A stretch of 41,916 bases of DNA from Novosphingobium sp. UBA6272 (GTDB taxonomy: Bacteria > Pseudomonadota > Alphaproteobacteria > Sphingomonadales > Sphingomonadaceae): NCBI RefSeq assembly GCF_002440635.1, contig NZ_DJUW01000032.1, forward strand, positions 1 through 41,916, in the 5' to 3' direction. How positions within the stretch are numbered: the stretch's first letter is position 1; each line of letters opens with the position of its first letter. This document shows positions 14,342-22,431 of this stretch, piece after piece. Made by a program: the position numbers and the translations under genes. The notes beneath the pieces were generated by a model that was given only the letters and a program-made list of their open reading frames with translations, was not told the origin of the DNA and did no database searches.

Positions 14342-15769
14342 TCAGACCAGCCCGCTGGCCACCGCCAGCCCCAGGAATGCGAAGAAGCCCATCGAATCGG
14401 TGATCATCGTCACGAACACCGAACTCGCCACCGCCGGGTCCTGGCCAAAGCGGTCGAACAGCACCGGGACCATCACACCGGCCAGGCCCGCGGTAATGAT
14501 GTTGAGTATCACGGCCGTGCCGATCACCAGGCCGAGCAGCGGGTTGGCAAAGAAGAAGGCGGTGGCCAGGCCGATCAGCGTCGCGACGGTCACCCCGTTG
14601 AGCATGGCGACACGCATTTCGCGCCACAGGATCCGCCCGGTGTTGGCCCGGGTCAGCTGGTTGGTGGCGAGCGCGCGGACCGCGACGGCCATGGTCTGGG
14701 TTCCGGCATTGCCGCCGATCGAGGCGACCATCGGCGAAAGCGCGGCCAGCGCAACCAGCTTTTCGATCGCGCCGCCAAAGCTGGCGATGATGCTGGTGCC
14801 CAGCAGCGCGGTTGCGAGGTTGGCGATCAGCCAGCGGACCCGGCTGACATAGCTCTCGCGGATCGGCTCGTTGATGTCGCCATCGCCCGCACCGGAGAGC
14901 AGCAGCACGTCTTCGCCGGCTTCTTCCTGGATGATGTGGACCACATCGTCGACGGTGATCTGGCCGACCAGCCGCCCGTCGTGATCGACCACCGCCGCGC
15001 TGATCAGGGCATATTTCTGGAACCGCAGCGCGACTTCTTCCTGATCCATGTCGACCGGGATCAGGCTCTGGTCGCGTTTCATCACGTCGCTCAGCGCGAT
15101 CGCGCGTGGGCAGCGCAGGATCCAGCTGAGCGCGCAGGTGCCAACCGGATGGAACCGCGCGTCGACGATGAAAATTTCCCAGAACTCGTTGGCGAGATCG
15201 CGCCCTTCGCGCAGGAAATCGATCAGATCGCCGACGGTCATGTGTTCGGGCACCGCGACGAAATCGCGGCTCATCAGGCGCCCGGCGGATTCTTCCGGAT
15301 AGGACAGCGCGGCTTCGATGACCGCGCGGTCTTCAGGCTCCATCTCGGCGAGCACGGCCTGCTGGTCGTCCTCGTCAAGGTCCTCCAGCATCGCCACCGC
15401 GTCGTCGGTGTCGAGCTGTTCGGCGATGTCGGCCACTTCACCGGCCGGCAGTGCTTCGACCAGCAGTTCGCGGACGTGATCGTTGAGCTCGGCAAAGACT
15501 TCCGAGCCCATCAGGTCGCTGATCGCCTTGGCCAGCAACGGGCGTTCGTCCGCCTCGACCAGTTCGAACAGATCGGCGATGTCGGCCGGGTGGAGCGGCT
15601 CGACCAGATCGTAGACCCGGTCGGTCTCCCCGGCTTCCAGCGCATCGCGGACCAGCCGGACGAAATCGCGGGTCAGGGTGTTTTCTTCGTCGAGACTTTC
15701 CACCGCCTGCACCTCATCGGCCGCGGCGGCGGCTTCAAGCAGGTTTTCGGGGCGATCCTCGACAGTCAT
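14342..15769 (-). CDS. mgtE: Magnesium transporter MgtE
   Basis: A 475-aa Mg2+ channel/transporter of the inner membrane. Domain order is an acidic N-terminal superhelical MgtE_N domain (about 40-160, LHPADIADLFELVEADERPLL), two CBS domains (about 160-290, SLIPVDMDQEEVALRFQKY and LVGQITVDDVVHIIQEEA), then five transmembrane helices. The signature PMVASIGGNAGTQTMAVAVR is at about 344-363 and TDSMGFFAFLGLA is at the end. Mg2+ binding between the N and CBS domains gates the pore in the known family member. It is divergent from the cyclophilin gene at 15878. No Mg riboswitch is evident in the 108-nt upstream region. Confidence 0.95.
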   Translation of the reverse strand: MTVEDRPENLLEAAAAADEVQAVESLDEENTLTRDFVRLVRDALEAGETDRVYDLVEPLHPADIADLFELVEADERPLLAKAISDLMGSEVFAELNDHVRELLVEALPAGEVADIAEQLDTDDAVAMLEDLDEDDQQAVLAEMEPEDRAVIEAALSYPEESAGRLMSRDFVAVPEHMTVGDLIDFLREGRDLANEFWEIFIVDARFHPVGTCALSWILRCPRAIALSDVMKRDQSLIPVDMDQEEVALRFQKYALISAAVVDHDGRLVGQITVDDVVHIIQEEAGEDVLLLSGAGDGDINEPIRESYVSRVRWLIANLATALLGTSIIASFGGAIEKLVALAALSPMVASIGGNAGTQTMAVAVRALATNQLTRANTGRILWREMRVAMLNGVTVATLIGLATAFFFANPLLGLVIGTAVILNIITAGLAGVMVPVLFDRFGQDPAVASSVFVTMITDSMGFFAFLGLAVASGLV

Positions 15770-15877
15770 GGGCGCCGGTCTAGGCGGACGCTAGGCAAAT
15801 GCAACTGCCCAGATGTTCGGGGCGTGACTTTGTCCGCAGGCCCCCTATATCAGCCCGCAAATTGCAGGAGACTACCC

Positions 15878-16327
15878 ATGGCCGAATACCTTACCCTCTC
15901 GCTTTCCAGCGGCGGCGACGTCAAGATCAAGCTGCGTCCGGACCTTGCTCCGGGTCACGTTGCCCGGATTGTAGAGCTGGCCAACGAAGGCTTTTACGAC
16001 GGCGTGAAGTTCCACCGTGTGATCCCCGGCTTCATGGCCCAGGGCGGCTGCCCCAACGGCACCGGGATGGGCGGCTCGTCCAAGCCCGACCTTCAGGCCG
16101 AATTCAACAACGAACCGCACGTGCGCGGGGTCTGCTCGATGGCGCGGACCAATGCGCCGCATTCGGCCAACAGCCAGTTCTTCATCTGCTTCGACGATGC
16201 CACCTTTCTTGATCGCCAGTACACTGTCTGGGGCCAGGTCGAAGAAGGGATGGAATTCGTCGATGCCCTGCCCAAGGGTGAGCCGCCGCGCGAACCGGGC
16301 GTGATCGAGAAGGCCACCGTCAGCTAA
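15878..16327 (+). CDS. Cytoplasmic peptidyl-prolyl cis-trans isomerase, cyclophilin type
   Basis: A 149-aa single-domain cyclophilin that catalyses proline isomerisation. The ATG at 15878 has a GCAGGAG ribosome site 8 nt upstream; longer readings of this frame only run through antisense mgtE. Active-site features present are FHRVIPGFMAQGG (Arg47, Phe52, Gln55), SQFFICF and the conserved N-terminal strand with APGHVARIVELA. There is no signal peptide, so it is cytosolic (PpiB-like). It stands alone between mgtE (divergent) and the AIM24 gene (convergent). Confidence 0.94.
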   Translation: MAEYLTLSLSSGGDVKIKLRPDLAPGHVARIVELANEGFYDGVKFHRVIPGFMAQGGCPNGTGMGGSSKPDLQAEFNNEPHVRGVCSMARTNAPHSANSQFFICFDDATFLDRQYTVWGQVEEGMEFVDALPKGEPPREPGVIEKATVS

Positions 16328-16602
16328 GCAGCTGCTGATTGTCCTGAAAAATCTTACAAGTTTTCATTTAGTTGGTGCAGAGCCGAAGCGAACCTGCCTA
16401 TTGGGCCCTGTTCGCTTCGGCGGCCCACCGTTCCCCCAGAAATCCGGTGGATCGTCCGCAGCAGACCGGTAGCACAGCCGGCCTGGCCGGATTCCCTCGT
16501 GACAGGCGGGGTCGGTACTTGTGCGACGGGTGGCGGGGCCAGGCCCCAATCGAACTTGCTGGGGCCATCGCCCAACAGCTCCGCCATCCGTCATTCCGCT
16601 GG
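16328..16602. terminator. Convergent intergenic region with 12-bp hairpin
   Basis: This 275-nt gap separates the stops of the cyclophilin gene (plus) and the AIM24 gene (minus). It holds a perfect 12-bp inverted repeat, GCCGAAGCGAAC at 16382-16393 with its complement at 16410-16421 and a 16-nt loop. The repeat is preceded by an AT-rich stretch (AAAAATCTTACAAGTTTTCATTTAG). It probably acts as a bidirectional transcription stop, although neither flank carries a clean T run. I see no gene in the rest. Confidence 0.45.
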
Positions 16603-17631
16603 CTAGCGGAACAGTTTCATCGCGGTGCTCATGCCGTCGATCACGTCGCCATAGGATATCCCATCCTTGCCGCCGCCAAAGGTTGTGCCTTCGGGGGTGA
16701 GGTCGGCCTCGGCCACGATCGTGCGCGACAGGCGGCTGAACGGAAGCGTCTGGATCCAGACCTTGCCCGGTCCGGTCAGGCGCGCGAACAACCAGCCTTC
16801 GCCGCCGGTCAGGGTGTTCTTGATATCCTTCAGCATGGTGGTGCCGACATCGACGGTATCGAAGTGGACGCTGGGCTCGAACGCCGCGATGCATCCGGCG
16901 TCAATGTGCAGCTGCTCGCCCGGGGCAAGTTCGCGCTCGATCAGGCTCCCGCCAACGTGGATGAAGGCCCAGCCGGTGCCGGCCAGCTCCTGCAGGATAA
17001 AGCCTTCGCCGCCTTCCAGCCCGGTCCAGAAACTGCCGGCCCAGCGCACGGTAACCGCCACGCCCTTGGCTGCGGCCAGAAAGGCGCCGCGCTGGCAGAT
17101 CAGCCGCCCGCCCATCGCCTCGAGCCGGACCGGCAGGATATGACCGGTGCTGTGTCCGCCAACTGCGACGCGCGCCTTGCCTGCACCCATGTGGCGAAAT
17201 TGGGCTAGGAACAGGTTCTCGCCGCCCAGCAGGTTGGTTCCGGCCGACATCACCTTCTTGAGTATGCCCTGTTCGGCGCCGTCACCCATCACGGTGTCGA
17301 AGCTGACGGCGGTGTCCTTCCAGATCATCGCCCCGTTCTTGGCGATTACCGCTTCACCGGGATCGAGTTCGACCACCAGGTATTGCGAATCGGTTCCGCC
17401 GATTTCGAAATCGATGTCGTTGACCATGGCCTCGGGCGGCGGGGCTGCCTGGGCCTGTGCCTGTGCGGCATCGAGCTCGGCCTGGCGGCGCATCCGGTCC
17501 TGGGCGATGAATTCCTGCGCTGCGGTACTCAGCGTGAAGGAATCGGCGGCGGGCCTTGGCGTTTCGGCCATGCCCCGGCGGCCAAAACCTAGACCACCCC
17601 GCTGCGGCGGTACGCCAACGTAATCGTTCAT
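16603..17631 (-). CDS. AIM24 / TIGR00266 family protein
   Basis: A 342-aa protein. The N-terminal 65 residues are low-complexity and Ala/Gln-rich. From about residue 70 the AIM24 (TIGR00266) fold follows: an all-beta repeat protein with VELDPGEAVIAKNGAMIWKD, GGENLFLAQF, FWTGLEGGEGFILQELAG, and GGEGWLFARLTGPGKVWIQTLPF near the C-terminus. Bacterial members are widespread and their biochemical role is not established; the yeast member is a mitochondrial inner membrane organiser. The ATG at 17631 is the first plausible start. It is a single gene on the minus strand, downstream of the periplasmic cyclophilin (62-nt gap). Confidence 0.86.
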   Translation of the reverse strand: MNDYVGVPPQRGGLGFGRRGMAETPRPAADSFTLSTAAQEFIAQDRMRRQAELDAAQAQAQAAPPPEAMVNDIDFEIGGTDSQYLVVELDPGEAVIAKNGAMIWKDTAVSFDTVMGDGAEQGILKKVMSAGTNLLGGENLFLAQFRHMGAGKARVAVGGHSTGHILPVRLEAMGGRLICQRGAFLAAAKGVAVTVRWAGSFWTGLEGGEGFILQELAGTGWAFIHVGGSLIERELAPGEQLHIDAGCIAAFEPSVHFDTVDVGTTMLKDIKNTLTGGEGWLFARLTGPGKVWIQTLPFSRLSRTIVAEADLTPEGTTFGGGKDGISYGDVIDGMSTAMKLFR

Positions 17632-17693
17632 TGCATCGCCCCCCGACGGTTTCCAATCGCCGGACGGACTAAGGCAAAATGGCTAAGGTATTG

Positions 17694-18362
17694 CTAAGCC
17701 GGGCCGATCGGCACCCGGCGCACCCGCAGCACCTTGACCGGCGGGCTCAGCATCTGGCCTTTCATCACCCCTTCACCCAGCGTGGCGGAGCGCGGCGCGT
17801 CGAAGATCTTGCGGGCGACATCCATTCCGCTGACCACCTGGCCGAACGCGCAATAACCGGCCCGCGCCTCGGGATCGGGCGAATCCGGCACCGCGTCATA
17901 GCCCGACAGATCGCTCATCAGGATCGAGAAATCGGCCCGCGCCGTGCCCGGGGCATTGCGCGCGAGCGAGAGCGTGCCGGTCTTGTGCTTGATCCCGGTA
18001 ACATTGGTCGGCTCATGCGCGATCGGCGGGAACAGCTTGGTCGCATCGCGGATCCCGGTCTGGATCAGGCCGTTGGGCTGGGTCCCCCATTCAAGCTTCA
18101 TCGCGCGGTAGAAGGTCACCCCGTCATAGCGGCGGCTGTCGACATAGCGGACGATGTTCTTGACCGTGATCGGGGCCTGCTTGTGGAACAGGTCGGCGGT
18201 GATCGTGCCGAGTTCTGTGACGATCTCGATCCGCACCACATCGCTCAAGGGCGGCGGAGCAGGGGCGGGTGCCGGTTTGGCCGCTCCCTTCTTCGGCTTC
18301 GCCGCGCCGGTCAGCGCAAGCAGCATGGCGGGCAGGGCGGCAAGGACGAATCGGCGTTTCAT
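17694..18362 (-). CDS. Exported cyclophilin-type peptidyl-prolyl isomerase (divergent active site)
   Basis: A 222-aa protein. The start at ATG 18362 (MKRRFVLAALPAMLLALTGAA) gives a signal peptide; the reading from 18380 would start at TTG and shift the basic N-region. A Lys/Pro/Ala linker is followed by a cyclophilin domain. Matching segments are IVTELGTITADLFHKQAPITVKNIVRYVD, GVTFYRAM and YCAFGQVVSGMDVARKI. The catalytic region differs from the canonical one: FHR is replaced by FYR, and the SQFFI segment by ADFSI. Prolyl isomerase activity may therefore be altered. It lies 14 nt after the LysR gene on the same strand. Confidence 0.87.
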   Translation of the reverse strand: MKRRFVLAALPAMLLALTGAAKPKKGAAKPAPAPAPPPLSDVVRIEIVTELGTITADLFHKQAPITVKNIVRYVDSRRYDGVTFYRAMKLEWGTQPNGLIQTGIRDATKLFPPIAHEPTNVTGIKHKTGTLSLARNAPGTARADFSILMSDLSGYDAVPDSPDPEARAGYCAFGQVVSGMDVARKIFDAPRSATLGEGVMKGQMLSPPVKVLRVRRVPIGPA

Positions 18363-18376
18363 CCGCCCATTCTGAC

Positions 18377-19261
18377 TCAAAGCCCGGCCTTCACCAACCA
18401 GTCGTGGAAGATCCGCACCGCGCGCACGTCCAGCGCGTGGGGGCGGCAGATGAACCAGTAGGAATAGGGGCTCTCCACCTCGACATCGAACAGCCGGGCG
18501 AGGCGGCTGTCATGGGCGCGGATGAAGTGATCATCGTGCATGATCGCGATGCCGAGGCCGTTGGCGGCGGCCTCGAGGATCAGCTGGCCCGAATCGTAGT
18601 GGTCGATCGCGGCGGGCTCAAGATCGGGCAGGCCGATCGCCACTTTCCAAGCGCTGAAGCTGTCGGGCAGTTCGGTGTGGATCAGGAAGGTCTGGCGCGA
18701 CAGGGTGTCCCGGTCGGGCGCGGGACCGATTTCTTCGGCCAGTGCCTTGCTGGTTATCGCATAGACCCGGTTCTGGTCGAGCTGGACCGCGTGGAACATC
18801 GCCTCGGGCTTTTTGGACAGCACGATCGCGGCGTCGAGCGTATCACCCACTCGGGTTTCGAGGTGCGGGCTGGTATCGAAATCGATGTGCAGCCGGGGGA
18901 ACTGCTTGCGCAGCTCGGGCAGGCGCGGGAACAGCCGCTGGCTGCCGAATAGCGGCAACATGCCCAGGTGCAGACGCAGCACCCTGCTGTCTTCCACCTG
19001 ACCTTCGACCGCAGCGGCGAGCTCATCGAATTTCGGGCCGACTGCGTTGTAGAAGGCCTGGCCATCGTCGGTCAGCTTCATCGACTGGTGCTGGCGGGTG
19101 AACAGCCGCTTGCCGATGAACTCTTCCAGCGCCGCTACCCGTCGCGACAGCGCGCTGGGCGAAAGGCCGAGCTCGTCCGCCGCGGCGCGGGCCGAGCCGA
19201 GCCGGACGATCCGCACAAAGGCCTCGATCGCGCGCAGCGGGGGAAGGCGGCGGATCGCCAA
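18377..19261 (-). CDS. LysR-family transcriptional regulator, GcvA-like
   Basis: A 294-aa LTTR. The start is TTG 19261 (read as Met; AIRRLPPLRAIEAFVRI), supported by an ideal GGAGG site 9 nt upstream that lies over the corC stop. The longer reading from 19525 is antiparallel-frame corC sequence. The N-terminal winged helix includes SARAAADELGLSPSALSRRVAALEEFIGKRLF. The effector domain follows from about residue 90. The RAIEAFVR and C-terminal YSYWFICRP features resemble the GcvA/AmpR-type group. It sits 4 nt behind corC and before a cyclophilin gene, an unusual position for a LysR gene, where lnt is often found. Its target genes are unknown. Confidence 0.88.
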   Translation of the reverse strand: MAIRRLPPLRAIEAFVRIVRLGSARAAADELGLSPSALSRRVAALEEFIGKRLFTRQHQSMKLTDDGQAFYNAVGPKFDELAAAVEGQVEDSRVLRLHLGMLPLFGSQRLFPRLPELRKQFPRLHIDFDTSPHLETRVGDTLDAAIVLSKKPEAMFHAVQLDQNRVYAITSKALAEEIGPAPDRDTLSRQTFLIHTELPDSFSAWKVAIGLPDLEPAAIDHYDSGQLILEAAANGLGIAIMHDDHFIRAHDSRLARLFDVEVESPYSYWFICRPHALDVRAVRIFHDWLVKAGL

Positions 19262-19265
19262 GCGC

Positions 19266-20165
19266 TCAGTCCTCCGCCGCTTCGGCCGTGGCCGGGGGAT
19301 GCAGCCGCAGCCGGGTGACGCGCTTTTCGTCGCCGGCGATAACTTCGAGATGCCAGCCGCTGTCATGCGCCAGCACCGCGCCGACCGAGGGGACCTGGCC
19401 GGCCAGGACAAAGGCCAGTCCGCCCAGGGTGTCGACGTCTTCGTCGATCTCGCCCAGCCGCGCGTCGATCGCCTCGCCGACATCGTCCAGTTCGGCCCGG
19501 GCATCGGCTTCCCACAGCCCGCCATCCAGCGGGATCAGCAGTTCGGTCGGCGCATCGTCGTGCTCGTCCTCGATCTCGCCGATGATTTCCTCGACCAGAT
19601 CCTCGATCGTGATTATCCCGTCGGTGCCGGAATATTCGTCGACCACCACGGCCAGGTGGACCCGGCTCGCGCGCATGTCGTTGAGCACGTCGAGCGCATT
19701 GCGCGCCTGCGGCACGAACAGCGGCTGGCGCATCAGCTGGGTCCAGTCCTTGGGCACCTTGCCCTGAGCCAGGAACGAGAACACGTCCTTGATCAGCATC
19801 ATGCCGACCACTTCGTCCAGCGTATCGGCATAGACCGGCAGGCGCGAATGGCCGTGTTCGGCAAAGGCCGCGATCACCTCGTCCCAGGTGGCGCTTCGCG
19901 GGATCGCAATGATTTCGCCGCGCGGGATCGCCACGTCATCGGCGTCGTGCTCGGAAAAGTGCAGCAGGTTGCGCAGCATCTGCCGCTCGAGCGGAGAGAG
20001 ATCGCCGTTGCCGCTATCGGCCTCGCCGTCTTCCTCGTGCTCGTCGATGGCTTCTTCCAGCTGGGCGCGCAGCGATTGGTCGGCGTCGCCCCCGTGCAGG
20101 AAGCGGCGCATCAGGCGGGTCAGCAGGCTTCTACTGTCCGCGTCTCCGGAAGATATTTCGGGCAT
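19266..20165 (-). CDS. corC: CBS-domain hemolysin-family protein CorC
   Basis: A 299-aa soluble protein without the DUF21 membrane domain. It has an acidic N-terminal region (to about 60), a tandem CBS pair (about 75-200; IPRSATWDEVIAAFAEHGHSRLPVY, then HLAVVVDEYSGTDGIITIEDLVEEI), and a C-terminal CorC_HlyC transporter-associated domain (about 215-295). CorC is linked to Mg/Co efflux and, in the conserved ybeY-corC cluster, probably to envelope maintenance. It follows ybeY by 18 nt and precedes LysR by 4 nt. Confidence 0.92.
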   Translation of the reverse strand: MPEISSGDADSRSLLTRLMRRFLHGGDADQSLRAQLEEAIDEHEEDGEADSGNGDLSPLERQMLRNLLHFSEHDADDVAIPRGEIIAIPRSATWDEVIAAFAEHGHSRLPVYADTLDEVVGMMLIKDVFSFLAQGKVPKDWTQLMRQPLFVPQARNALDVLNDMRASRVHLAVVVDEYSGTDGIITIEDLVEEIIGEIEDEHDDAPTELLIPLDGGLWEADARAELDDVGEAIDARLGEIDEDVDTLGGLAFVLAGQVPSVGAVLAHDSGWHLEVIAGDEKRVTRLRLHPPATAEAAED

Positions 20166-20183
20166 TGCCCCTTGTCGCAGTCC

Positions 20184-20696
20184 CTATTGCTCGTCGTGGT
20201 CGCCATATGGGTCGGCAATGGCCAAAAGGGCAAGGGCCTTTATTTCAAGGCGCTCCATCGCCCGGGCATCTTCGGGCGAGGTTTCGTGATCGTATCCGGC
20301 CAGATGGAGCAGGCCGTGGACGATCAGGTGCGTTGCATGGTGTTCGAGGCCGATCCCCTTGTCCACCGCCTCCCGCGTGCAGGTTTCGAGTGCCAGTGCG
20401 ATATCGCCGAGCAGTTCGGGCGGACCGTCCGGGCCGAGCGCCAGCAGTTCCTCCCGCTCCAGCATCGGGAAGGACAGCACATTGGTCGGCTTGTCCTTGC
20501 CGCGCCATTCGGCATTGAGCGCGTGAACCTCGGCATCGTCGGCGAACAGGATCGAAACCGACAGGCGCGGATTGGCGAGTTCGGGGACGGTTTGGGACAG
20601 CGCGGCAGCAGCGAGCGCGGTCAGCTCCTCCCAGTCGGGCGGGGAAGGCCAGGACGCGGCAATGTCGATTTCGAGTTCCAAATCTAACTCCGTCAC
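20184..20696 (-). CDS. ybeY: Endoribonuclease YbeY (rRNA maturation)
   Basis: YbeY is a zinc-dependent RNase involved in 16S rRNA 3' processing and ribosome quality control. The zinc motif H-x3-H-x5-H is present as HGLLHLAGYDH, together with the family segment NAEWRGKDKPTNVLSFP. The 170-aa reading starts at GTG 20696, but that codon lies inside one arm of a REP palindrome. A TTG at 20681 with GGAG 6 nt upstream is an alternative start that would shorten the protein by 5 residues. It belongs to the phoH-ybeY-corC cluster. Confidence 0.94.
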   Translation of the reverse strand: MTELDLELEIDIAASWPSPPDWEELTALAAAALSQTVPELANPRLSVSILFADDAEVHALNAEWRGKDKPTNVLSFPMLEREELLALGPDGPPELLGDIALALETCTREAVDKGIGLEHHATHLIVHGLLHLAGYDHETSPEDARAMERLEIKALALLAIADPYGDHDEQ

Positions 20697-20789
20697 CCCG
20701 GGCTTGACCCGGGGTGCGGCTACCTAGGGCGGGCAAGCGCCAAGCGGCAACCAAGAAAAGCGGGGCCCCGGATCAAATCCGGTGCGACG
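20691..20789. repeat. Inverted pair of REP palindromes (REPIN-like)
   Basis: Two palindromic units face each other: CGTCACCCCGGGCTTGACC... at 20691-20715 (8-bp stem, 5-nt loop) and its reverse-oriented counterpart at 20766-20789 (CCGGAT-CAA-ATCCGG, outer GCGACG). Both carry the same outer CGTCRC tag when read in their own direction, and they are about 50 nt apart. This is the layout of a REPIN/BIME element mobilised by a RAYT transposase; no RAYT gene is in the window. The left unit overlaps the annotated ybeY start. Confidence 0.7.
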
Positions 20790-20805
20790 CAATGAACGGG
20801 CGAGA

Positions 20806-21318
20806 TCAGGCGGCTTCCTTTGGCTCTATTACTGCGGTGCAGATCTGTTCGGTCTTGATCCCCGGCATGTCCTCGCGTTCGAACCAAAGCGTCGAGAAGG
20901 TCAGTTGATTTTCGACCGGATAAGCCCATTTCAATTTCCGGCTCTTGCCAACAGCCTTGTTCATTGTGGTGAACTGGAACTGCATCGTGCTCGGCTCGGC
21001 TGGCCCGAACTGCTCGATCAGCAATTGCTCCTCTTCGCCGCAACTGATCTTGCTGGTCGGCACATAACGGATCAGTTTCAGCTTCTTCTTGTCGAAATAG
21101 AATTCGACCTGGAACTCCGCCTTGCCTTCGGTCACCGAACCGATGGCCAGGCGCTGCAGCTTGCGGATCCGCTTGCCCTTTTCTTCCGGAACAAGCGTTG
21201 CCTTGCCCGATGACGCAGCAATCACCTCGTCAAGCGGCATGCCCCAGCGGGTATACTGCCAATCGGCGGCAGCCGGCGTCGCAAACGCCAGCAGCGGCAA
21301 TGCGAACCAATGCCTCAA
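20806..21318 (-). CDS. Exported protein of unknown function
   Basis: I do not recognise this gene. It encodes 170 aa from TTG 21318, which overlaps the phoH stop (TTGA), so translation is coupled to phoH. The N-terminus is a signal peptide (FALPLLAFATPAAA-DW). The mature part is rich in Lys and beta-type segments (AEFQVEFYFDKKKLKLIRYVP), with two cysteines (ISCGEEE and EQICTAV) that could pair in the periplasm. Codon use and GC are slightly lower than in its neighbours. It interrupts the usual phoH-ybeY adjacency, and a REPIN separates it from ybeY, suggesting a lineage-specific insertion. Confidence 0.75.
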   Translation of the reverse strand: MRHWFALPLLAFATPAAADWQYTRWGMPLDEVIAASSGKATLVPEEKGKRIRKLQRLAIGSVTEGKAEFQVEFYFDKKKLKLIRYVPTSKISCGEEEQLLIEQFGPAEPSTMQFQFTTMNKAVGKSRKLKWAYPVENQLTFSTLWFEREDMPGIKTEQICTAVIEPKEAA

Positions 21319-22331
21319 CCCTCGTTACCTTCATAAGCCTCGACAATCCGCCCGACGATCGGGTGGCGGACCACATCGGCGACGGTGAAGCGCGTCACCG
21401 CAATGCCTTCGACGCCATCCAATCGGGCGACCGCGTCGTTCAGGCCGCTCATCGCCGGGCCGCCGGGAATGTCGACCTGCTTGGGATCTCCGCAGATCAC
21501 CATCCGGCTGTTCATCCCGAACCGGGTCAGGAACATCTTCATCTGTTCGCGGGTGGTGTTCTGCGCTTCGTCGAGGATGATGAAGCTGTCGGCCAGCGTC
21601 CGTCCGCGCATGAAGGCGATCGGGGCGATTTCGATCTCGCCATTGGCCAGCCGCCGCTCAACCTGCTCGGGCGGCATGCAATCATAGAGCGCGTCGTAAA
21701 GCGGGCGCAGGTAGGGATCGACCTTTTCCTTCATGTCGCCGGGCAGGAAGCCGAGCCGCTCGCCCGCTTCCACCGCCGGGCGGCTGAGGATCAGGCGCTG
21801 GACCGAACCGGTCATCAGCTGGCTGACCGCTTGGGCCACCGCGACATAGGTCTTGCCGGTGCCCGCCGGGCCAAGCGCGAATATCACGTCGGTGCTGGCC
21901 AGCGCCTTCATATATTCGATCTGGGTCGCGCTGCGCGGGACGATCGTTTTCTTGCGGGTGCGGATCATGATCGGCGGAGCGCCGTCATCGCCCGCCACGA
22001 TCCCTTCCAGGGTCGGTTCGGCCGACATCACGATGATCGATTCGACCGCGCCGGGATCCAGTTCATGGCCCTGAAGCAGCCGCTGATGCATGGTCTTGAG
22101 CACGTCGCGGGCGCGAGCGACGCTGTCTTCCGGCCCTTCGATCTGGACGCGGTTGCCGCGCGCGGAAATGAACACGCCCAGCCGGTTCTCGATCAGCACC
22201 AGGTTGGCATCGAACTGCCCGAACAGCGCACCCAGCATGGTCGCTTCTTCAAACTCGATTTCGGCCCGCGCGCGTGCGGGGGCGGAACGGGTTGGCGCCT
22301 CGTGCCAGGCGCGAGCAGGTTTGCGGGCCAT
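21315..22331 (-). CDS. phoH: PhoH family ATPase (PhoH-like, YbeZ type)
   Basis: A 338-aa P-loop ATPase, probably acting with YbeY in RNA metabolism. An N-terminal KH-like region (to about 110) is followed by the PhoH domain: Walker A GPAGTGKTYVA at about 154-164, LSRPAVEAGERLGFLPGDM, Walker B FIILDEAQNTT, and MVICGDPKQVDIP. The ATG at 22331 has a strong AAAGGAG site. It lies 100 nt downstream of miaB and overlaps the next gene by 4 nt. Confidence 0.95.
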   Translation of the reverse strand: MARKPARAWHEAPTRSAPARARAEIEFEEATMLGALFGQFDANLVLIENRLGVFISARGNRVQIEGPEDSVARARDVLKTMHQRLLQGHELDPGAVESIIVMSAEPTLEGIVAGDDGAPPIMIRTRKKTIVPRSATQIEYMKALASTDVIFALGPAGTGKTYVAVAQAVSQLMTGSVQRLILSRPAVEAGERLGFLPGDMKEKVDPYLRPLYDALYDCMPPEQVERRLANGEIEIAPIAFMRGRTLADSFIILDEAQNTTREQMKMFLTRFGMNSRMVICGDPKQVDIPGGPAMSGLNDAVARLDGVEGIAVTRFTVADVVRHPIVGRIVEAYEGNEG

Positions 22332-22431
22332 TTGCTCCTTTCAAGCCGGGCCGGTGCGGCCCTGAGTCGGAAGATAGGCGCAAGCGTGCCGCGCGCAAGC
22401 GACAGGACGATGACGGGCAGTGGAAAACAGC

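Noticed and set aside
14318..15877. N-terminal extension of the cyclophilin gene to 14318
   Set aside because: This region is antisense mgtE; the cyclophilin begins at ATG 15878 with its own ribosome site and family-typical N-terminus.
15770..15877. Magnesium riboswitch upstream of mgtE
   Set aside because: Only 108 nt separate the divergent genes and I see no M-box-like helices; such riboswitches are not typical in this group.
17051..17056. GTAACC as a further SigF-type promoter
   Set aside because: No CGAA occurs 16 nt downstream and the site is inside the AIM24 coding region. The same applies to GTAACC near 25493 and 27026.
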